From: Alkalibacterium sp034520745
GTDB taxonomy: Bacteria > Bacillota > Bacilli > Lactobacillales > Carnobacteriaceae_A
Reading direction: 5' to 3'
NCBI GenBank assembly: GCA_034520745.1
Contig: JAXHNF010000016.1
Coordinates: forward strand, 121,804 to 185,803
DNA length: 64,000 bases
The first letter of the stretch is position 1. Every line of letters starts with the position of its first letter. Positions 39,017-50,264 of this stretch are shown here, one piece after another. The notes below the pieces were generated by a model. The model searched no databases. It was not told the origin of the DNA and worked only from the letters and a program-made list of their open reading frames with translations. The position numbers were made by a program, and so were the translations under genes.

Positions 39017-39428
39017 GCCTCTCCTCTCTTTACTAAATTGAACATATTAATTACTTTCTAGTTTGTTGGTGGGCAGACTCCCCCTTGTAGACGAATGATT
39101 TAAAAATTAAAATGTTGGAAATGAATTTAACTTGATTTGTATGTAAGCTGATCGTCAGGAGAACTCGTTTCCTATGGATGGTTTGGACACCTTTGCCATA
39201 TCAGAAGGGAGTCTCTTTTTTTTCGATCACTAAACGGTTGCGAAAGTTAAAAAGTTAATTTTTACCTGTCGCTAGGCAGTTTCTGCACAATCAAACAATA
39301 AGTATGAATTATTCAGGAACAAGACGTTAATTGCTCTATTTTTATGGTATGGTAAGGTTAAATTCTAAGCGTTCTAGATATATTAATAATCAGGCGAATG
39401 TAGACACATTATCATTCGAGAGATAATC
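39017..39428. other. Intergenic region before the levanase gene
   Basis: About 410 bases, AT-rich. I see a T-rich run near 39217 and a possible -10 (TATGGTATGG) near 39343, but no gene and no operator I can name. Regulation of the downstream sugar gene probably acts here. Confidence 0.4.
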
Positions 39429-40905
39429 ATGACAAATAATACCTACCGAAGAACACTATCGCCCACAATTTCATTTTACACCAAAAAAACTGGATGAATA
39501 ATCCGAATGGAAACATCTATTTAAACGGGAAATACCATTCTGTTCTATCAATATCACCCTTACGGAAACACCTCGGGACCGATGCATTGGGGACATGCCG
39601 GAGATACATTCAGGATCTAATGCATTTGGGAAAACGCTTCCTGTTGCACTTTATCCTGATGAACATGAAGCATTTCTCAGGAAATGCAGTAGTGGACTGG
39701 AATAACGCAACAGGATTCTTTGGTGATAGTCCGGGGTTAGTAGCTATCTACACAAACGTCGACATGTATCCCGATTCAGACAGACCACGCCAGCGTCAGA
39801 GTTTGGCATATAGTACTTCAATGAAGGAATGACATGGACCAAGTATGACGGTAATCCAGTTTTGTCAAATGTTGAGATGACAGATTACCGTGATCCGAAG
39901 GTGTTTTGGCATGATGAAACAAGCCAATGGGTCATGGTACTTGCAACAGGACAGTCGGTGACGATTTATACTTCAGTGGATTTGAAAAAATGGGAATTTG
40001 CAAGTGATTTTGGTAGTAAAGCAGATGCGCACGATAGCATATGGGAATGTCCCGATCTGTTAAGTTTACCAGTTGACAGGGACGAAAGAAATCAGAAATG
40101 GGTCCTGCTCGTCAGTATCGATAATCCTGACCAAAGAAGATCCCGAACACAATACTTTATAGGAGACTTTGATGGGAAAAGATTTGTGAACCATCATTCT
40201 GATGAAACGGTCGTATGGTTGGATCACGGTCGTGATAACTATGGCATAACCGGTATCATATTCCACCAGAAGATGGCAGACGAATTTATCTAGGATGGAT
40301 GAGTAACTGGAAATACGCAAATGTTGTACCGACAGAACGGTGGAAAAGTGCTATGACTTCCCAAGAGAACTGTATCTCAGCCAAAAAAGAAGATGGGATC
40401 TGGATGGCTCAGACCGGTAGAAGAAATAAATCAATTCGTAAACAAACCAAATCAAACGGCCCCTTTTTTCCTCAAAAAGATCGTGTAAGCGTTTCACCAT
40501 AAAAGCCCTAACTGAATTGACAGTCGAATGTGAATTTGAAACCCCCTCTTCTTTCGATCTGGTTTTTAAATTCCATGATGAGAATATGGTTGTTCAATAT
40601 TGACGTAGAAAAGAAACATTATATGTCGATCGCACAATGTCAGGCGAGTACAGTTTTTCTGATTCATTTGCTGCCGTTCAGGAAGTTCCGATCAAACTGA
40701 AAAATAATACGATTTTCCTTCAAATATTCATTGACACATCATAGAAGTATTTGTTAATGATGGTGAAGCCGCCGTCACTAGTCTGGTTTTTCCTAGTGGG
40801 CCTACAATTATTAGCCCATTTGTCTTCTGTGGATGGAACAACGAATGTAAATGTGTTGGATATAACGGATCTGACTTCGATTTGGAGCAAGGGACAACAA
40901 AATAA
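39429..40905 (+). CDS. GH32 levanase / fructan beta-fructosidase (multiple frameshifts, nucleophile Asp reads Asn)
   Basis: Fructan- or sucrose-hydrolysing enzyme of about 490 residues. It starts MTNN and, after a shift, reads YRPQFHFTPKKNWMNNPNG. The family nucleophile Asp in WMNDPNG is Asn here (codon AAT). The other two catalytic regions are intact: DYRDPKVFW and SIWECPDLL. The C-terminal sandwich appears in pieces (LTVECEFETPSSFDLVFKFHDE, EVFVNDGEAAVTSLVFPSGP). About seven breaks. No signal peptide is visible, so it would be intracellular. With a fructose PTS at the window start, fructan use is plausible, but the Asn, if real, would kill activity. Confidence 0.8.
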
Positions 40906-40982
40906 AAAGAAAATTAGTATGTCAGAAGGTCTGTATTAGTCCCTGGCCTAATACCACCTATATAAAAGCCCTAATTATATAG

Positions 40983-41012
40983 AAAAAGCAGGCGGATTTC
41001 CGCTGCTTTTTT
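40983..41012 (+). terminator. Terminator of the levanase gene
   Basis: AAAAAGCAGGCGG and CCGCTGCTTTTT form a stem with the four-base loop attt and a T run. Confidence 0.8.
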
Positions 41013-41045
41013 ATCTTGTCTAGTGACACGAACCTGATCCCGTGT

Positions 41046-41105
41046 GAAAAAAGATGACTGCACCCACTGAGCGTAAGCTGCTCATTTTGGGCACAGTCCC
41101 TTTTT
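41046..41105 (-). terminator. Terminator of ffh
   Basis: On the minus strand GACTGTGCCC ... GGGTGCAGTC with inner TGAGC/GCTCA pairs forms a stem, followed by ATCTTTTTT. It lies about 30 bases after the ffh stop, confirming that ffh transcription ends before the inserted block. Confidence 0.7.
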
Positions 41106-41135
41106 CGCAGATGAGATGGCTCGTCTCACTTTCTT

Positions 41136-42630
41136 TTATTTCTTGCGTTTGACGATTTTCTTTTTCTTTTTCTTCTTCTTGCCGTTTGAGGAGCTGCTGC
41201 CGCCGCCAAGACCGCCGAGCATGTCTCCCATACCGCCCATGCCGCCCATTTTACCCATATTGCCTAACTTGCCTTTGCCGCCGCCCAATTTACCGAGCAT
41301 TTTTTCCATGCCGCCCGTTTTACCATTGGACATCTTGCTCATCATGTCCTTGGACTGCTTGAACTGCTTGATCAGACGGTTGACTTCAGCGATGTCGCGT
41401 GCCAACCCTTTGGCGATACGGCGTCGACGTTTTTGTGAAAGCAAATCGGGATTCTCGCGTTCTTCTTTGGTCATGGACATCACGATGGCTTTCATGTGCG
41501 CCATGTCTTTCGGATCCACTTCGAACTGATCCATGCCCGGCAGATTGCTCATGCCCGGGATCATCTTGATGATGTCTTCCAGAGGACCCATATTCTGCAT
41601 CTGGTCCATCTGCTCGATGAAGTCGTTGAAGTCGTAGCGGTTCTCACGCATCTTCGTAGCCATTTCTTCGGCACGTTCTTCATCGACTTCCTGCTGGGCC
41701 CGTTCGATCAAGGTCAGGATATCGCCCATGCCCAGGATACGGTTGGCCATACGTTCCGGATAGAAAGGTTCCAGCGCGTCCAGTTTCTCGCCGGTACCAG
41801 TGAATTTGATCGGTTTATTGGTGACGGAACGGATCGAAAGCGCCGCACCGCCTCGGGTGTCCCCGTCGAGTTTCGTCAGGATGACACTGGTGATGTCCAG
41901 GCGTTCATTGAATGAATCCGCAACATTGACAGCGTCCTGACCCGTCATGGCATCAACAAACCAGGAAAGATTTCATGCGGATTGACGGCTGCTTTCACGT
42001 CTTCGAGTTCATCCATCAGTTTTTCGTCCACGTGCAGACGAACCGGCGGTATCGATGATGACGACGTCACGGTCTTCTGCTTTGGCTTCTTCAACACCTT
42101 TAGTAGCGATCTCGACCGGACTGACCTGGTCGCCCATCGTGAAGACGGGGATATCCAGATCGCGCCCGACTGTCTGGAGCTGATCGATCGCAGCCGGACG
42201 GTATATATCCGCCGCGACCATCATCGGTCTTTTGTTTTCATGCTTGCGCAGGTAGTGGCCAGCTTGCCGGCAGTGGTGGTTTTCTGCACCCTGCAGACCT
42301 GTCATCATGTAGACGGTCGGACCCTGACCCGGCTCGGCGAAGATGATCTTCTACCTGTTCCCCGCCCATCAGCTCGGTGAGTTCGTCGTTTACGATCTTG
42401 ACGACTTGCTGTCCGCCGTTCAGGCTTCCGAGCACTTCTTCTCCTAATGATTTTTCACGTACCGTTTTGACAAAATCTCTTTCAACAACTTTATAGTTGA
42501 CGTCGGCTTCGAGCAAAGCAAGCCTTACTTCGCGCATGACGTCTTTGACATCCTGCTCGGTTACCTTTCCTTTTTTGCGTCGTGCGGAAAAGGCATCCTG
42601 CAGACGTCCAGTTAAACCTTCAAAGGGCAT
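41136..42630 (-). CDS. ffh: Signal recognition particle protein Ffh (frameshifted)
   Basis: GTPase that targets nascent membrane and exported proteins to the translocon with 4.5S RNA and FtsY. It starts MPFEGLTGRLQDAFSARRKKGKVTEQDV. The N and G domains read across breaks near 42345, 42280, 42040 and 41960 (GLQGAGKTTTAGKLATYLR, DVVIIDTAG, SVILTKLDGDTRGGAALS). The M domain binds RNA (PDLLSQKRRRRIAKGLARD) and ends in a long Gly/Met and Lys tail. Length is close to 490 residues, normal. It is the last gene of its cluster, after ylxM. Confidence 0.95.
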
Positions 42631-42637
42631 CGTTGGT

Positions 42638-42985
42638 TCATTCCTCTCTCATGGATTCCAGATTCACTGCCTGAATGTGTTCAAGCAGTGCTTTATCTTC
42701 AGAATAATGTTCGTTTGCGAATTGCATCAGTTCTTCCACAGCTTCTTGCTTTTTCTCAAAGTCGAAAACCAGGTGCAGTTTCTTCTCATAATCAGTCAGG
42801 ATCGTTTCTGACCGCTTGATATTGTCGTACACCGCTTGACGGCTCACAGAAAAGGCATCGGCGATCTCACCGAGCGAGTAGTCATCGCCGTAGTAAAGCT
42901 GCATGTATTCCTGCTGTTTATTGGTGAGCAGCGGACGGTAAAACGAGAACAAGCGGTTCATCCGTAATGTTTTTTCAAGTTCCAC
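42638..42985 (-). CDS. ylxM: YlxM / UPF0122 DNA-binding protein
   Basis: Intact protein of 115 residues, helix-turn-helix of the sigma-factor region 4 type: DYSLGEIADAFSVSRQAVYDNIKRSE at about 34-59. It starts MELEKTLRMNRLFSFYRPLL. It is always next to ffh and ftsY in Firmicutes and is thought to tune SRP formation. It ends seven bases before ffh. Confidence 0.93.
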   Translation of the reverse strand: MELEKTLRMNRLFSFYRPLLTNKQQEYMQLYYGDDYSLGEIADAFSVSRQAVYDNIKRSETILTDYEKKLHLVFDFEKKQEAVEELMQFANEHYSEDKALLEHIQAVNLESMREE

Positions 42986-43041
42986 TCCTCTTCTCCTTCA
43001 TACCTGCCCGCCGGTCGCTACGACCTAGGCAGTTTGTGCGA

Positions 43042-44163
43042 TCAGTTCCTCTGAACGAGACCGTTAAGCGAATTTCTCGGGTATCGAACGGATGCAGGTC
43101 GTTCATCGTTTCGCCCAGGCCGACGAATTTCACTGGGATGCCCAGTTCTTTCCCGATGGCCAGGACGATCCCGCCTTTGGCCGTGCCGTCCATTTTCGTC
43201 AGGACGATCCCGGTCACGTCGGTGGTCTCTTTGAAGATCTTCGCCTGGTTCAGAGCGTTCTGTCCCGTTGTGGCGTCCAGGACCAGCAAGGTTTCATGCG
43301 GGGCATCAGGGATCTCACGCGAAATGACGCGTTTCATTTTTTCCAGCTCGTTCATCAGGTTCTTTTTGTTCTGAAGACGTCCGGCCGTATCGATCAGCAG
43401 CAGGTCCGCTGCGGTGTTGCGCGCGGTCTCGATGCTGTCATAGACGACAGCTGCCGGATCGCCGCCCTGTTTGGTCGAAACGTACTTCAGCACCCACGCG
43501 GTCTCCCCCAGACGTGCAGCTGTTCGATCGCTCCGGCACGGAAGGTATCGCCGGCCGCCATCACGACTTTCTGGCCTTTTTCGATATACTGGTGAGCCAT
43601 CTTGGCGATCGTCGTCGTTTTACCGACCCCGTTGACGCCGACAAACAAGACCACAGTCAGGCCGTCTTTGTTTTCATTGAAAACATGGTGATCTGGATTG
43701 GTTTCGCCGTACATGTCGAACCATCGTCTGCACGATGACGCGTTCAGCGTCTTTCATGCTTCTGACGTTCTGTACTTTGGCTTCATAACGCAGCGTATCG
43801 GCAATATGCATCGTGGCTTCGAAACCGACGTCGGATTCGATCAGCAGGTCTTCCAGTTCTTCGAAGAACTCCTCATCTTCATAACGGAAGTTCGCCAGCA
43901 GCTCGTTCAGACGGCGCGTAAAGCTCACACGTGATTTTTTTAGTCCTTTTTACGTACTGTTCCGTTTCCTGCCGGGCGTTATCCGGTTCAAGCGTCGTCT
44001 CTTTGGCCGTGGAACGTTCGCTGATCTCAGTGACCTTGTTGACTTTTTCTTCATCACTGACCTCGGGCTTCTTCTCGACGTCCTTCTCGACTTCTTCAAC
44101 TTTAGGTTCTTCTTTTTTATCCGCGCCAGTAAAAGCCGATTTGATCTTGTCAAATAATCCCAT
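43042..44163 (-). CDS. ftsY: Signal recognition particle receptor FtsY (frameshifted)
   Basis: Membrane-associated GTPase that docks SRP at the translocon. It starts MGLFDKIKSAFTGADKKEE with an acidic, variable A domain (PKVEEVEKDVEKK). After a break near 43930 comes FTRRLNELLANFRYEDEEFFEELEDLLIESDVGFEAT. After one near 43715 comes the P-loop GVNGVGKTTTIAKMAHQY, then after 43500 DLLLIDTAGRLQNKKNLMNELEKM, GIVLTKMDGTAKGG and MNDLHPFDTRE. Correcting a shift near 43075 gives the expected ending FANGLVQRN at 43042. Confidence 0.95.
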
Positions 44164-44205
44164 ATTGGTTTCACTCTTTCTATCCTTTATTTTAACTTAA
44201 TAAAG

Positions 44206-45018
44206 TCAGTTTAACACATATTTCTCGATTGCATAAGCCACGCCGTGCTCGACATTGGATTTGGTCACGATTTGAGCGGCCTCTTTGACGAGGTCGATCG
44301 CATTTTCCATCGCTACGCCCGTGCCGGCACGCTGGACCATGGCCAGGTCGTTTTCCTGGTCACCGATCGCCATCATGTCGGACACCTCGATACCCAGGAT
44401 CTCGGATAAAAGGTCCAGCCCCTTGCCTTTATCGATGCTTTTCGGCATGAATTCCAGGAGCGTCGGACGGGACTTGATCAGGTTGTAGCGTTCACGGTAG
44501 ATGTCCGGGATCTCTGTGATTTTCTGGTCCAGTTCTTCCTGGCGCCAGCAGTAGACGATCTTGTTGGCCGTGAAGTCTCTCGGCAGATCGTTCATATCGA
44601 TCGGCTCAAACGGCAAGGCGTGCATCACTTCCGGATACATGGACGGCTTGCCATCAGGGTAAGGCGGGGCGTGAACGACATCCAGATCGATGAAGTTGCA
44701 CGGCAGCTCCAGCTTTTGACTGAGCTGATAGATATCCAGTGCATCTTCTTTCGGGAATGTGATCTCACGGATCGATTCCCCCGTTTGGGTCCACTGGACT
44801 AAACCGCCGTTATACGTCAGGGCAATGTCCCAGCTTCAGTCAGGCCGCAGTCTTCTAAAATATGCAGCATTGCTTTCAGCGGACGGCCAGTGACCAGAAC
44901 GATTTTGACGTCCTGGGCTTTGGCTTTTCTGATCGCTTCTTTGTTTTCTTCAGATACCTGGTGGTCACTGTTGAAGTGAAGTGCCATGCAGATCGATGGC
45001 AACCAGTTTGATAGACAT
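44206..45018 (-). CDS. Cof-type HAD-IIB family phosphatase (frameshifted)
   Basis: Cytoplasmic sugar- or nucleotide-phosphatase-like protein of about 270 residues. Motif I should read DLDGT, but here reads AIDLHGTS followed by a break near 44975; the next frame continues NSDHQVSEENKEAIRKAKAQDVKIVLVTGRP, with motif II. Motif III/IV is intact: KGKGLDLLSEILGI and MAIGDQENDLAMVQRAG. The misread first motif lies right at the break, so the Asp-to-His change may be part of the error. A HAD gene between smc and ftsY is common in Lactobacillales. Confidence 0.85.
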
Positions 45019-45038
45019 CAGGATCCTCCATTTTAATA

Positions 45039-48000
45039 TTAAATTAACGTTTCTTCGATTTCTTTCAGCTGGACAGAGACGAGGTTCGAGACGCCTTTCT
45101 CGCGCATCGTCACACCGTAGAGGGAATCCGCTTCTTCCATGGTCCCTTTCCGGTGTGTGATCACGATGAACTGCGTATCCGACGCAAATTCGTGCAGGTA
45201 GCGTCCGAAGCGTGTCACGTTGGCTTCATCCAGGGCCGCTTCCGCCTCATCTCATATCAGAACGGTATCGGCTTCACCTGGATGATGGCAAACAAGAGTG
45301 ACAAGCAGTCAGGGCGCGTTCGCCGCCGGACAGGAGACTCAGTGACTGCAGTCGTTTACCGGGCGGCTGGGCGATGATCTCGACCCGGGAGTTCAGGAGG
45401 TTCGTCCGGATCGGTCAAACGCAGCTCGGCTTTACCGCCTCCGAACATGCGGGGGAAGGTCAGCGCGAACTGCTCCTGGACCTGACTGAACGTTTCATGG
45501 AAGCGGCGTTTCACTTCCGAATCCATCTGATCCATCGTGTCGTACAGTTTTTCCTTGGCTTCCAGCAGGTCTTTCTGCTGCTCGGCCAAAAAGTCGTGAC
45601 GCTCAGCCACGCGGTCGTATTCGGTCGATGGCCGCCAGATTCACCGGTCCGAGTTCGTCGATGCCCCGTTTCAAGAGCTTCACGCGTTTCTGTGTCTGCT
45701 CGGGGTCGATGTCTTTGGGCTGGTTGAGCCGGGCTTCTTCATAACTCACCGTGTATTCTTCCGACAGGTACGTCAAAAGATGATCGATCGAGACATCCAG
45801 ACGCGACAGCGCGATGTCCAGCTGATTCTTGCTTTCGGTCAGCTCGGACTTGTAGTCGATGGCATAAGACACCGATTCGTCCAGCTGGTTCACGGCTTCA
45901 TCAAGTGCCGTATGCGTCTCTTTCAGTTCGTTTTCTCTGGCTTTCAGGGTGCCGGCTTCTTCTTTGAGACGGATCAGTTTTTCACCCAGGTCTTCTTTGG
46001 ACTCCAGTTCAACGCCTTCTTCGAGCTGAGTGAGTTCAGCCCGAAGGTTTTCGATGGTCGTCTTGACGTCAGAAAGCTGACTCTGGATGCTTTCCCGTTT
46101 GGAACGTGTGGACGCCAGGATCTCGCGTCTGCTGTTCCATCTTCACTGAGCGCGTCGCGTTCCTGTTCCAGGCGTTCTTTCTGTGCCTGCTTGTCTTCTT
46201 TTTCATTGGTCAGCTGGTCCAGCTCCTGTTTCAGCCGAATTCAGTGCTTCCTCCGCCTGGGCCCGTTTTTCTCGGACCTGCTTGAGGTCTGACGTCAGCT
46301 GCGTTTCTTCTTTCTGCGCTTCTGTCTGTTCATAAGTCAGGCCTTTATCCTCGCGTTCCAGACGGCTGACGGTGTCTTCTAAGCCTGAGAACCACCTGTT
46401 CCAGCTGGCGTTCTTCCAGGCGCTTGTCTTCACCGGATGTCCGCAGTTCTTCCAGTTCCTTGGACAAGGTGTCCATGGTTTCCTGGTCAGACTGGCTTTC
46501 TGCCAGAGCGCAGCTTGATGGTTTTTTCCAGCTCGTCGATTTCGATGCGCAGCGCTTTCTGCTCTTTCTTCTGAGAGAAGAGGTGCGCATTGGAGGAGCG
46601 TTTGCCTCCCCCGCCGGTCATCGAGCCGCCTGCGTTCATGACGTCGCCGTCCAGACTGACGATGCGGACCGAATACCTGAGCGCTTTGGCGATCGCATTG
46701 GCTGATTTCAGGTCTCTGGCCACGATCGTCTGGCCGAGCAGGTTCTCCATCACGTTTCGGACCTGATCGTCGAAATGGATCAGGTCACTGGCCACACCGA
46801 CAAAGCCGTCGATTTCCTGTGCAGTCTGCCGCATCTGACTGGACACAAAACGCTTTTTGATGGTGGTCAAAGGCAGGAACGTCGCCCGTCCCGCTTTTTT
46901 GTTCTTCAAGTATTGGATCGCGTCGCGTCCAGCTTTTTCATCTTCCACGATCACGAACTGACTGGCTGCGCCCAAAACGGACATCGATTGCTTCGGTGAC
47001 TTCCGTGGGCACATCCATCTTGTCTGCCACGGTCCCGACGATGCCTGCCAGCTTGTCCTTGACCGCGCATGACGGCTTTGACGCCCGCGAAGTAGCCGGC
47101 ATAGTTCTCCTGCATCTCTTTGAGGCTGGCCTGTTTGGCCTGAGCCCGCTGGAGCTGCTGGTTGAGCTGGTTCAGCCGGGCGGTTTTCTGCTTGTAGGGC
47201 CTCACGGGTATCTTCCATCTGGGCTTTTTTAGGATGTGTACCCTTGTAAAAGTGCATCGATGGCGGTCCGGATCGCTTCAAGGCTTTCTGACTTGTCTTT
47301 GAATGCCGCTTTCGCTTCATTCAGTTTCTTTTCGACCTCTGACTGGTTCTTTTTGTGTTTTTCGTGAGCCACCGTTGCTTGCTGCAGCTGACGTTCCAGA
47401 TACGTCTCTTCGTTTTTCAGAGACGTCTTGCTCTGCATCGCATCGATGTAGTCGCCGCGCAGCTGTTCGATGGCTTCTTCCTTGTTGCCCATCAGGCGCG
47501 CCAGACGTTCGCTGGTCTGCTTCACTTTCCCTTTCAGTTCAGCCACTTCCGCCGACTGTGCCTCATAGGTCTGTTGAAGGGTATCGTACTCTGCTGTCAG
47601 TCCATTCAGCCGGTCTTCTTCTTTTTTCAGGCTGGCCTGCTTCTCGTTCAAGAAGGCGTCCTGATGCCGTTCCTTCTCTTCCACCAGACGCAGCTGCGCT
47701 TCCGTGCGTTCGATCTGCTGCACCGACGAGATGGTCTGCGCCTGCAGCTGTTCGCGCCGGTCTTCCATTTCATGAAGCTTCTGACGTTTGGCTTTCAGGT
47801 CAGTCGACTCACGGTCGATCTTCGCCTGCACGCGCCTCAGATTTTCATTGATCTCAGCGATTTCTGCTTTGCTTTCTTTCTGTTCGCTCGAGTACTGGTC
47901 GATCTTGAGGACAGATAGGGAAATGTCCAGATCCGTCAGTTCTTCTTTCTGCCTGACGTAAGACTGGGCGATGTCTTTCTGTTCCTTCAGGGGCTCCAGC

Positions 48001-48604
48001 TGGCCGTTCAGTTCATACAGGATGTCCTGCACCCGGTCCAGATTGTCCTGCGTTTCAAACAGCTTGCGTTCGGCTTTCTCTTTTTGCAGCTTGTACTTGA
48101 ACACCCCGGCCGCTTCTTCAAAAATCGCTCGGCGGTCTTCGGCCTTGCTGTTGAAGACGGCTTCCACCTGCCCTTGACTGATGATGGAAAAGGATTCTTT
48201 CCCCAGACCCGAGTCCATGAACAGATCCACGATGTCTTTCAGCCGGCAGCTTTCTTTGTTGATGAAGTAGTCGCTGTCCCCGTTGCGGTTGATGCGGCGC
48301 CCGATGCTCACTTCTTCAAAGTCGATCGGCAAAAAACCGTCACCGTTGTCTAAAATAAGAGTGACTTCCGCGATATTGATCGCTTTTCTGGCATCCGTTC
48401 CTGAGAAGATGATGTCATGCATCCGCCCGCCGCGCAGCGTTTCGGCCGACTGCTCTGCACCATGACCCAGCGGATCGCTTCGATGATATTCGATTTTCCG
48501 CTGCCGTTGGGTCCGACGACGGCCGTGATGCCATCGGTGAAGTCGATGATGGTCTTGTCGGCAAAGGACTTGAACCCTTTGATTTCTAGTCGTTTTAATT
48601 GCAC
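45039..48604 (-). CDS. smc: Chromosome partition protein Smc (multiple frameshifts)
   Basis: Condensin ATPase of about 1,188 residues. The N-terminus reads MQLKRLEIKGFKSFADKTIIDFTDGITAVVGPNGSGKSN with the Walker A. Long coiled-coil arms follow (Gln- and Glu-rich), then the hinge (LGAASQFVIVEDEKAGRDAIQYLKNKKAGRATFLPL and FDDQVRNVMENLLGQTIVA). The ABC signature LSGGERAL and the DEAEAALDEANV Walker B appear near 45240-45340. It ends KEIEETLI at 45039. About ten breaks. It follows rnc, as usual. Confidence 0.95.
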
Positions 48605-48648
48605 GTTAAAAGTCTCTCCTCTGTAGGATCCAGAAAATCAGATCCTGC

Positions 48649-49356
48649 CTACGATTCGTTCGTTTCTTCTAAACTCAAAAGCGCATTCTTGGCCGCTGCC
48701 TGTTCCGCCGCTTTTTTCGAACGGCCGGCGCCGCGCCCAAACGAGTCTCCTTCAACAAAGCACTTCCACCACGAATTCACGCCTGGTGATCCGGGCCGCG
48801 CTTGTCCACGACCTTGTACTGGATGGTCACGACACCGTTCTGCTGAAGCAGCTCCTGTAAAGCTGTTTTGTGATCCATCCCATGCGAGAAAGCACCGGAA
48901 TCGATTTTCGGAAACAGGATGTCTCTTAATACGTCCAAGACAACGTCCATTCCCTGATCGACGAACACCGACCCGATAAAGGCTTCAAAACACATCACAC
49001 AAGAGTGACGGGCGGTTCCTTCCGTTCATCTGTTCTTCCCCTTTACCGAGGCGGACGAACAGATGCAGGTCATACTCCTTGGCCAGCTTGGCTAAACTCT
49101 CCGCACGGACAATGGATGCCCGCTTGCGGGTCAGATGCCCTTCAGGCTGATTCGGGAATTTATGGAACAGATAATCAGATACTGTCAGTTCCAATACAGC
49201 ATCTCCCAGAAATTCCAGGCGTTCCAGATTCTTGATGTTCTCTTCACGATGATCATTCGCATAGGATGAATGGGTAAACGCCTCGACTAAAATACTTTCG
49301 TCTTGGAACGTTACACCAAACGTTTCTTTCACATGGTTCACTAACTTCTTTGTCAT
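48649..49356 (-). CDS. rnc: Ribonuclease III (frameshifted)
   Basis: Double-strand RNA endonuclease for rRNA and mRNA processing, about 235 residues. It starts MTKKLVNHVKETFGVTFQDE after GGAGGGAG. The signature NLERLEFLGDAVLELTVSDYLF holds catalytic acids. After a break near 49000 comes CFEAFIGSVFVDQGMD, then the dsRNA-binding domain DHKTALQELLQQNGVVTIQYKVV. Two more shifts (near 48782 and 48760) restore the ending LLSLEETNES at 48649. It heads the rnc-smc-HAD-ftsY-ylxM-ffh cluster. Confidence 0.94.
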
Positions 49357-49396
49357 TATGATCTCCCTCCTTTCCAAAAAACTCCATACCCTCCTG

Positions 49397-49402
49397 ATTA
49401 TA
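49397..49402 (-). promoter_or_regulatory. Candidate -10 box of the rnc cluster
   Basis: TATAAT on the minus strand about 40 bases before the rnc start. The upstream sequence offers only a weak -35 (TTGTTT at 20 bases, or TTTATT at 17). The usual upstream neighbour acpP is absent, so rnc needs its own promoter. Confidence 0.45.
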
Positions 49403-50165
49403 CTTGATTTCACAGGAAAAATAAACAATGGAGTAAGTTCGATCGCCCTCATTTCCGCGGCCGTGAACAGAATAAGAAAGCCACCTGTATTTATAAGTGG
49501 AATGAACCAAACGAGTAGCTGTGTTTTCCAAATATGATGCAACCCGGTCCTGATTCGCCTCCGGGTCTAAACTACCGGAAAAATAAGCGTAACTGAATGG
49601 AATTTTCGCCGTGAGTCTGCCCTTTAAGAGAGTCATTGTAAAGGCTCAGAAAACAGTGCCCCAGTTCATCTTACAAGGGGCCTCTGGTACAGACTTCCCC
49701 CGTGACTCGCTGCGATGTTCATTCTATAAGGGTCCTGTAGTCACAGCTGGACCGAAAATTCAGACTGACTTTTCACTATCAGGGGGCTTTACTATAAAGT
49801 CAGGGTGAAACGATACTTTGAGTATGGCTAATGTGCTTCAACATTGCTACTAGACCCAGGCAAACCAAACGGGTGAGCCAGAACTAAATACTCGAGGCTT
49901 CGGACCAGCCTACGTTGAAAAAGGACTGAGCCAGCACGAAATGGGTCCGCCAATAAACAGACGCCTTGATTCATGCTGGTACCATTCTTCGCCGGCCGGC
50001 GAGTATCGTCCCGCTAAACCTTTCAAATGAGGTTGAAACTGGAACGTAAATGCCGGTCACGGTTCGTCTCTCTAAAAAAACGGAAATCAGCAAGGAGTGT
50101 CTACCGATAAATGAAGAGGTGTTCAAACGCCTTCTTGACGTAAACATTATAATAAGAATTAATGA
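49403..50165. other. Stretch of about 760 bases upstream of rnc, no gene recognised
   Basis: Firmicutes usually have acpP and fabG here, but I find no trace of either in any frame. Open frames of up to 127 codons exist on both strands and resemble nothing. Base order looks scrambled rather than coding. Confidence 0.45.
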
Positions 50166-50216
50166 CAAAAAAAGAGTGTATCAGATTTGCCGGGGCAGAT
50201 CTGATACACTCTTTTT
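50166..50216 (-). terminator. Strong hairpin terminator downstream of the SixA-CHAD gene
   Basis: AAAAAGAGTGTATCAGAT and ATCTGATACACTCTTTTT form an 18-base perfect stem with a GC-rich loop. It lies 50 bases after the corrected stop of the gene at 50265. Confidence 0.85.
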
Positions 50217-50264
50217 CTCTTACGATTCATGCAGCAGTCCGTCTTCCTCGGATCACGTCTTCTC

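Noticed and set aside
40499..40974. Repeated 13-base string ATAAAAGCCCTAA at about 40499 and 40962
   Set aside because: Two short copies, one inside the levanase gene, with no matching structure around them; probably chance.
41136..44163. Programmed ribosomal frameshifting in ffh and ftsY
   Set aside because: Breaks are numerous, differ in direction and occur in almost all long genes of the window, which fits sequencing error rather than programmed events.
47303..47918. Long plus-strand frames of 182 and 187 codons inside smc
   Set aside because: They mirror the coiled-coil coding strand, and smc is unmistakable in this region.
49253..49636. Minus-strand frame of 127 codons overlapping the rnc start
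   Set aside because: It covers the rnc promoter region and the first part of rnc in another frame; the product is not protein-like.
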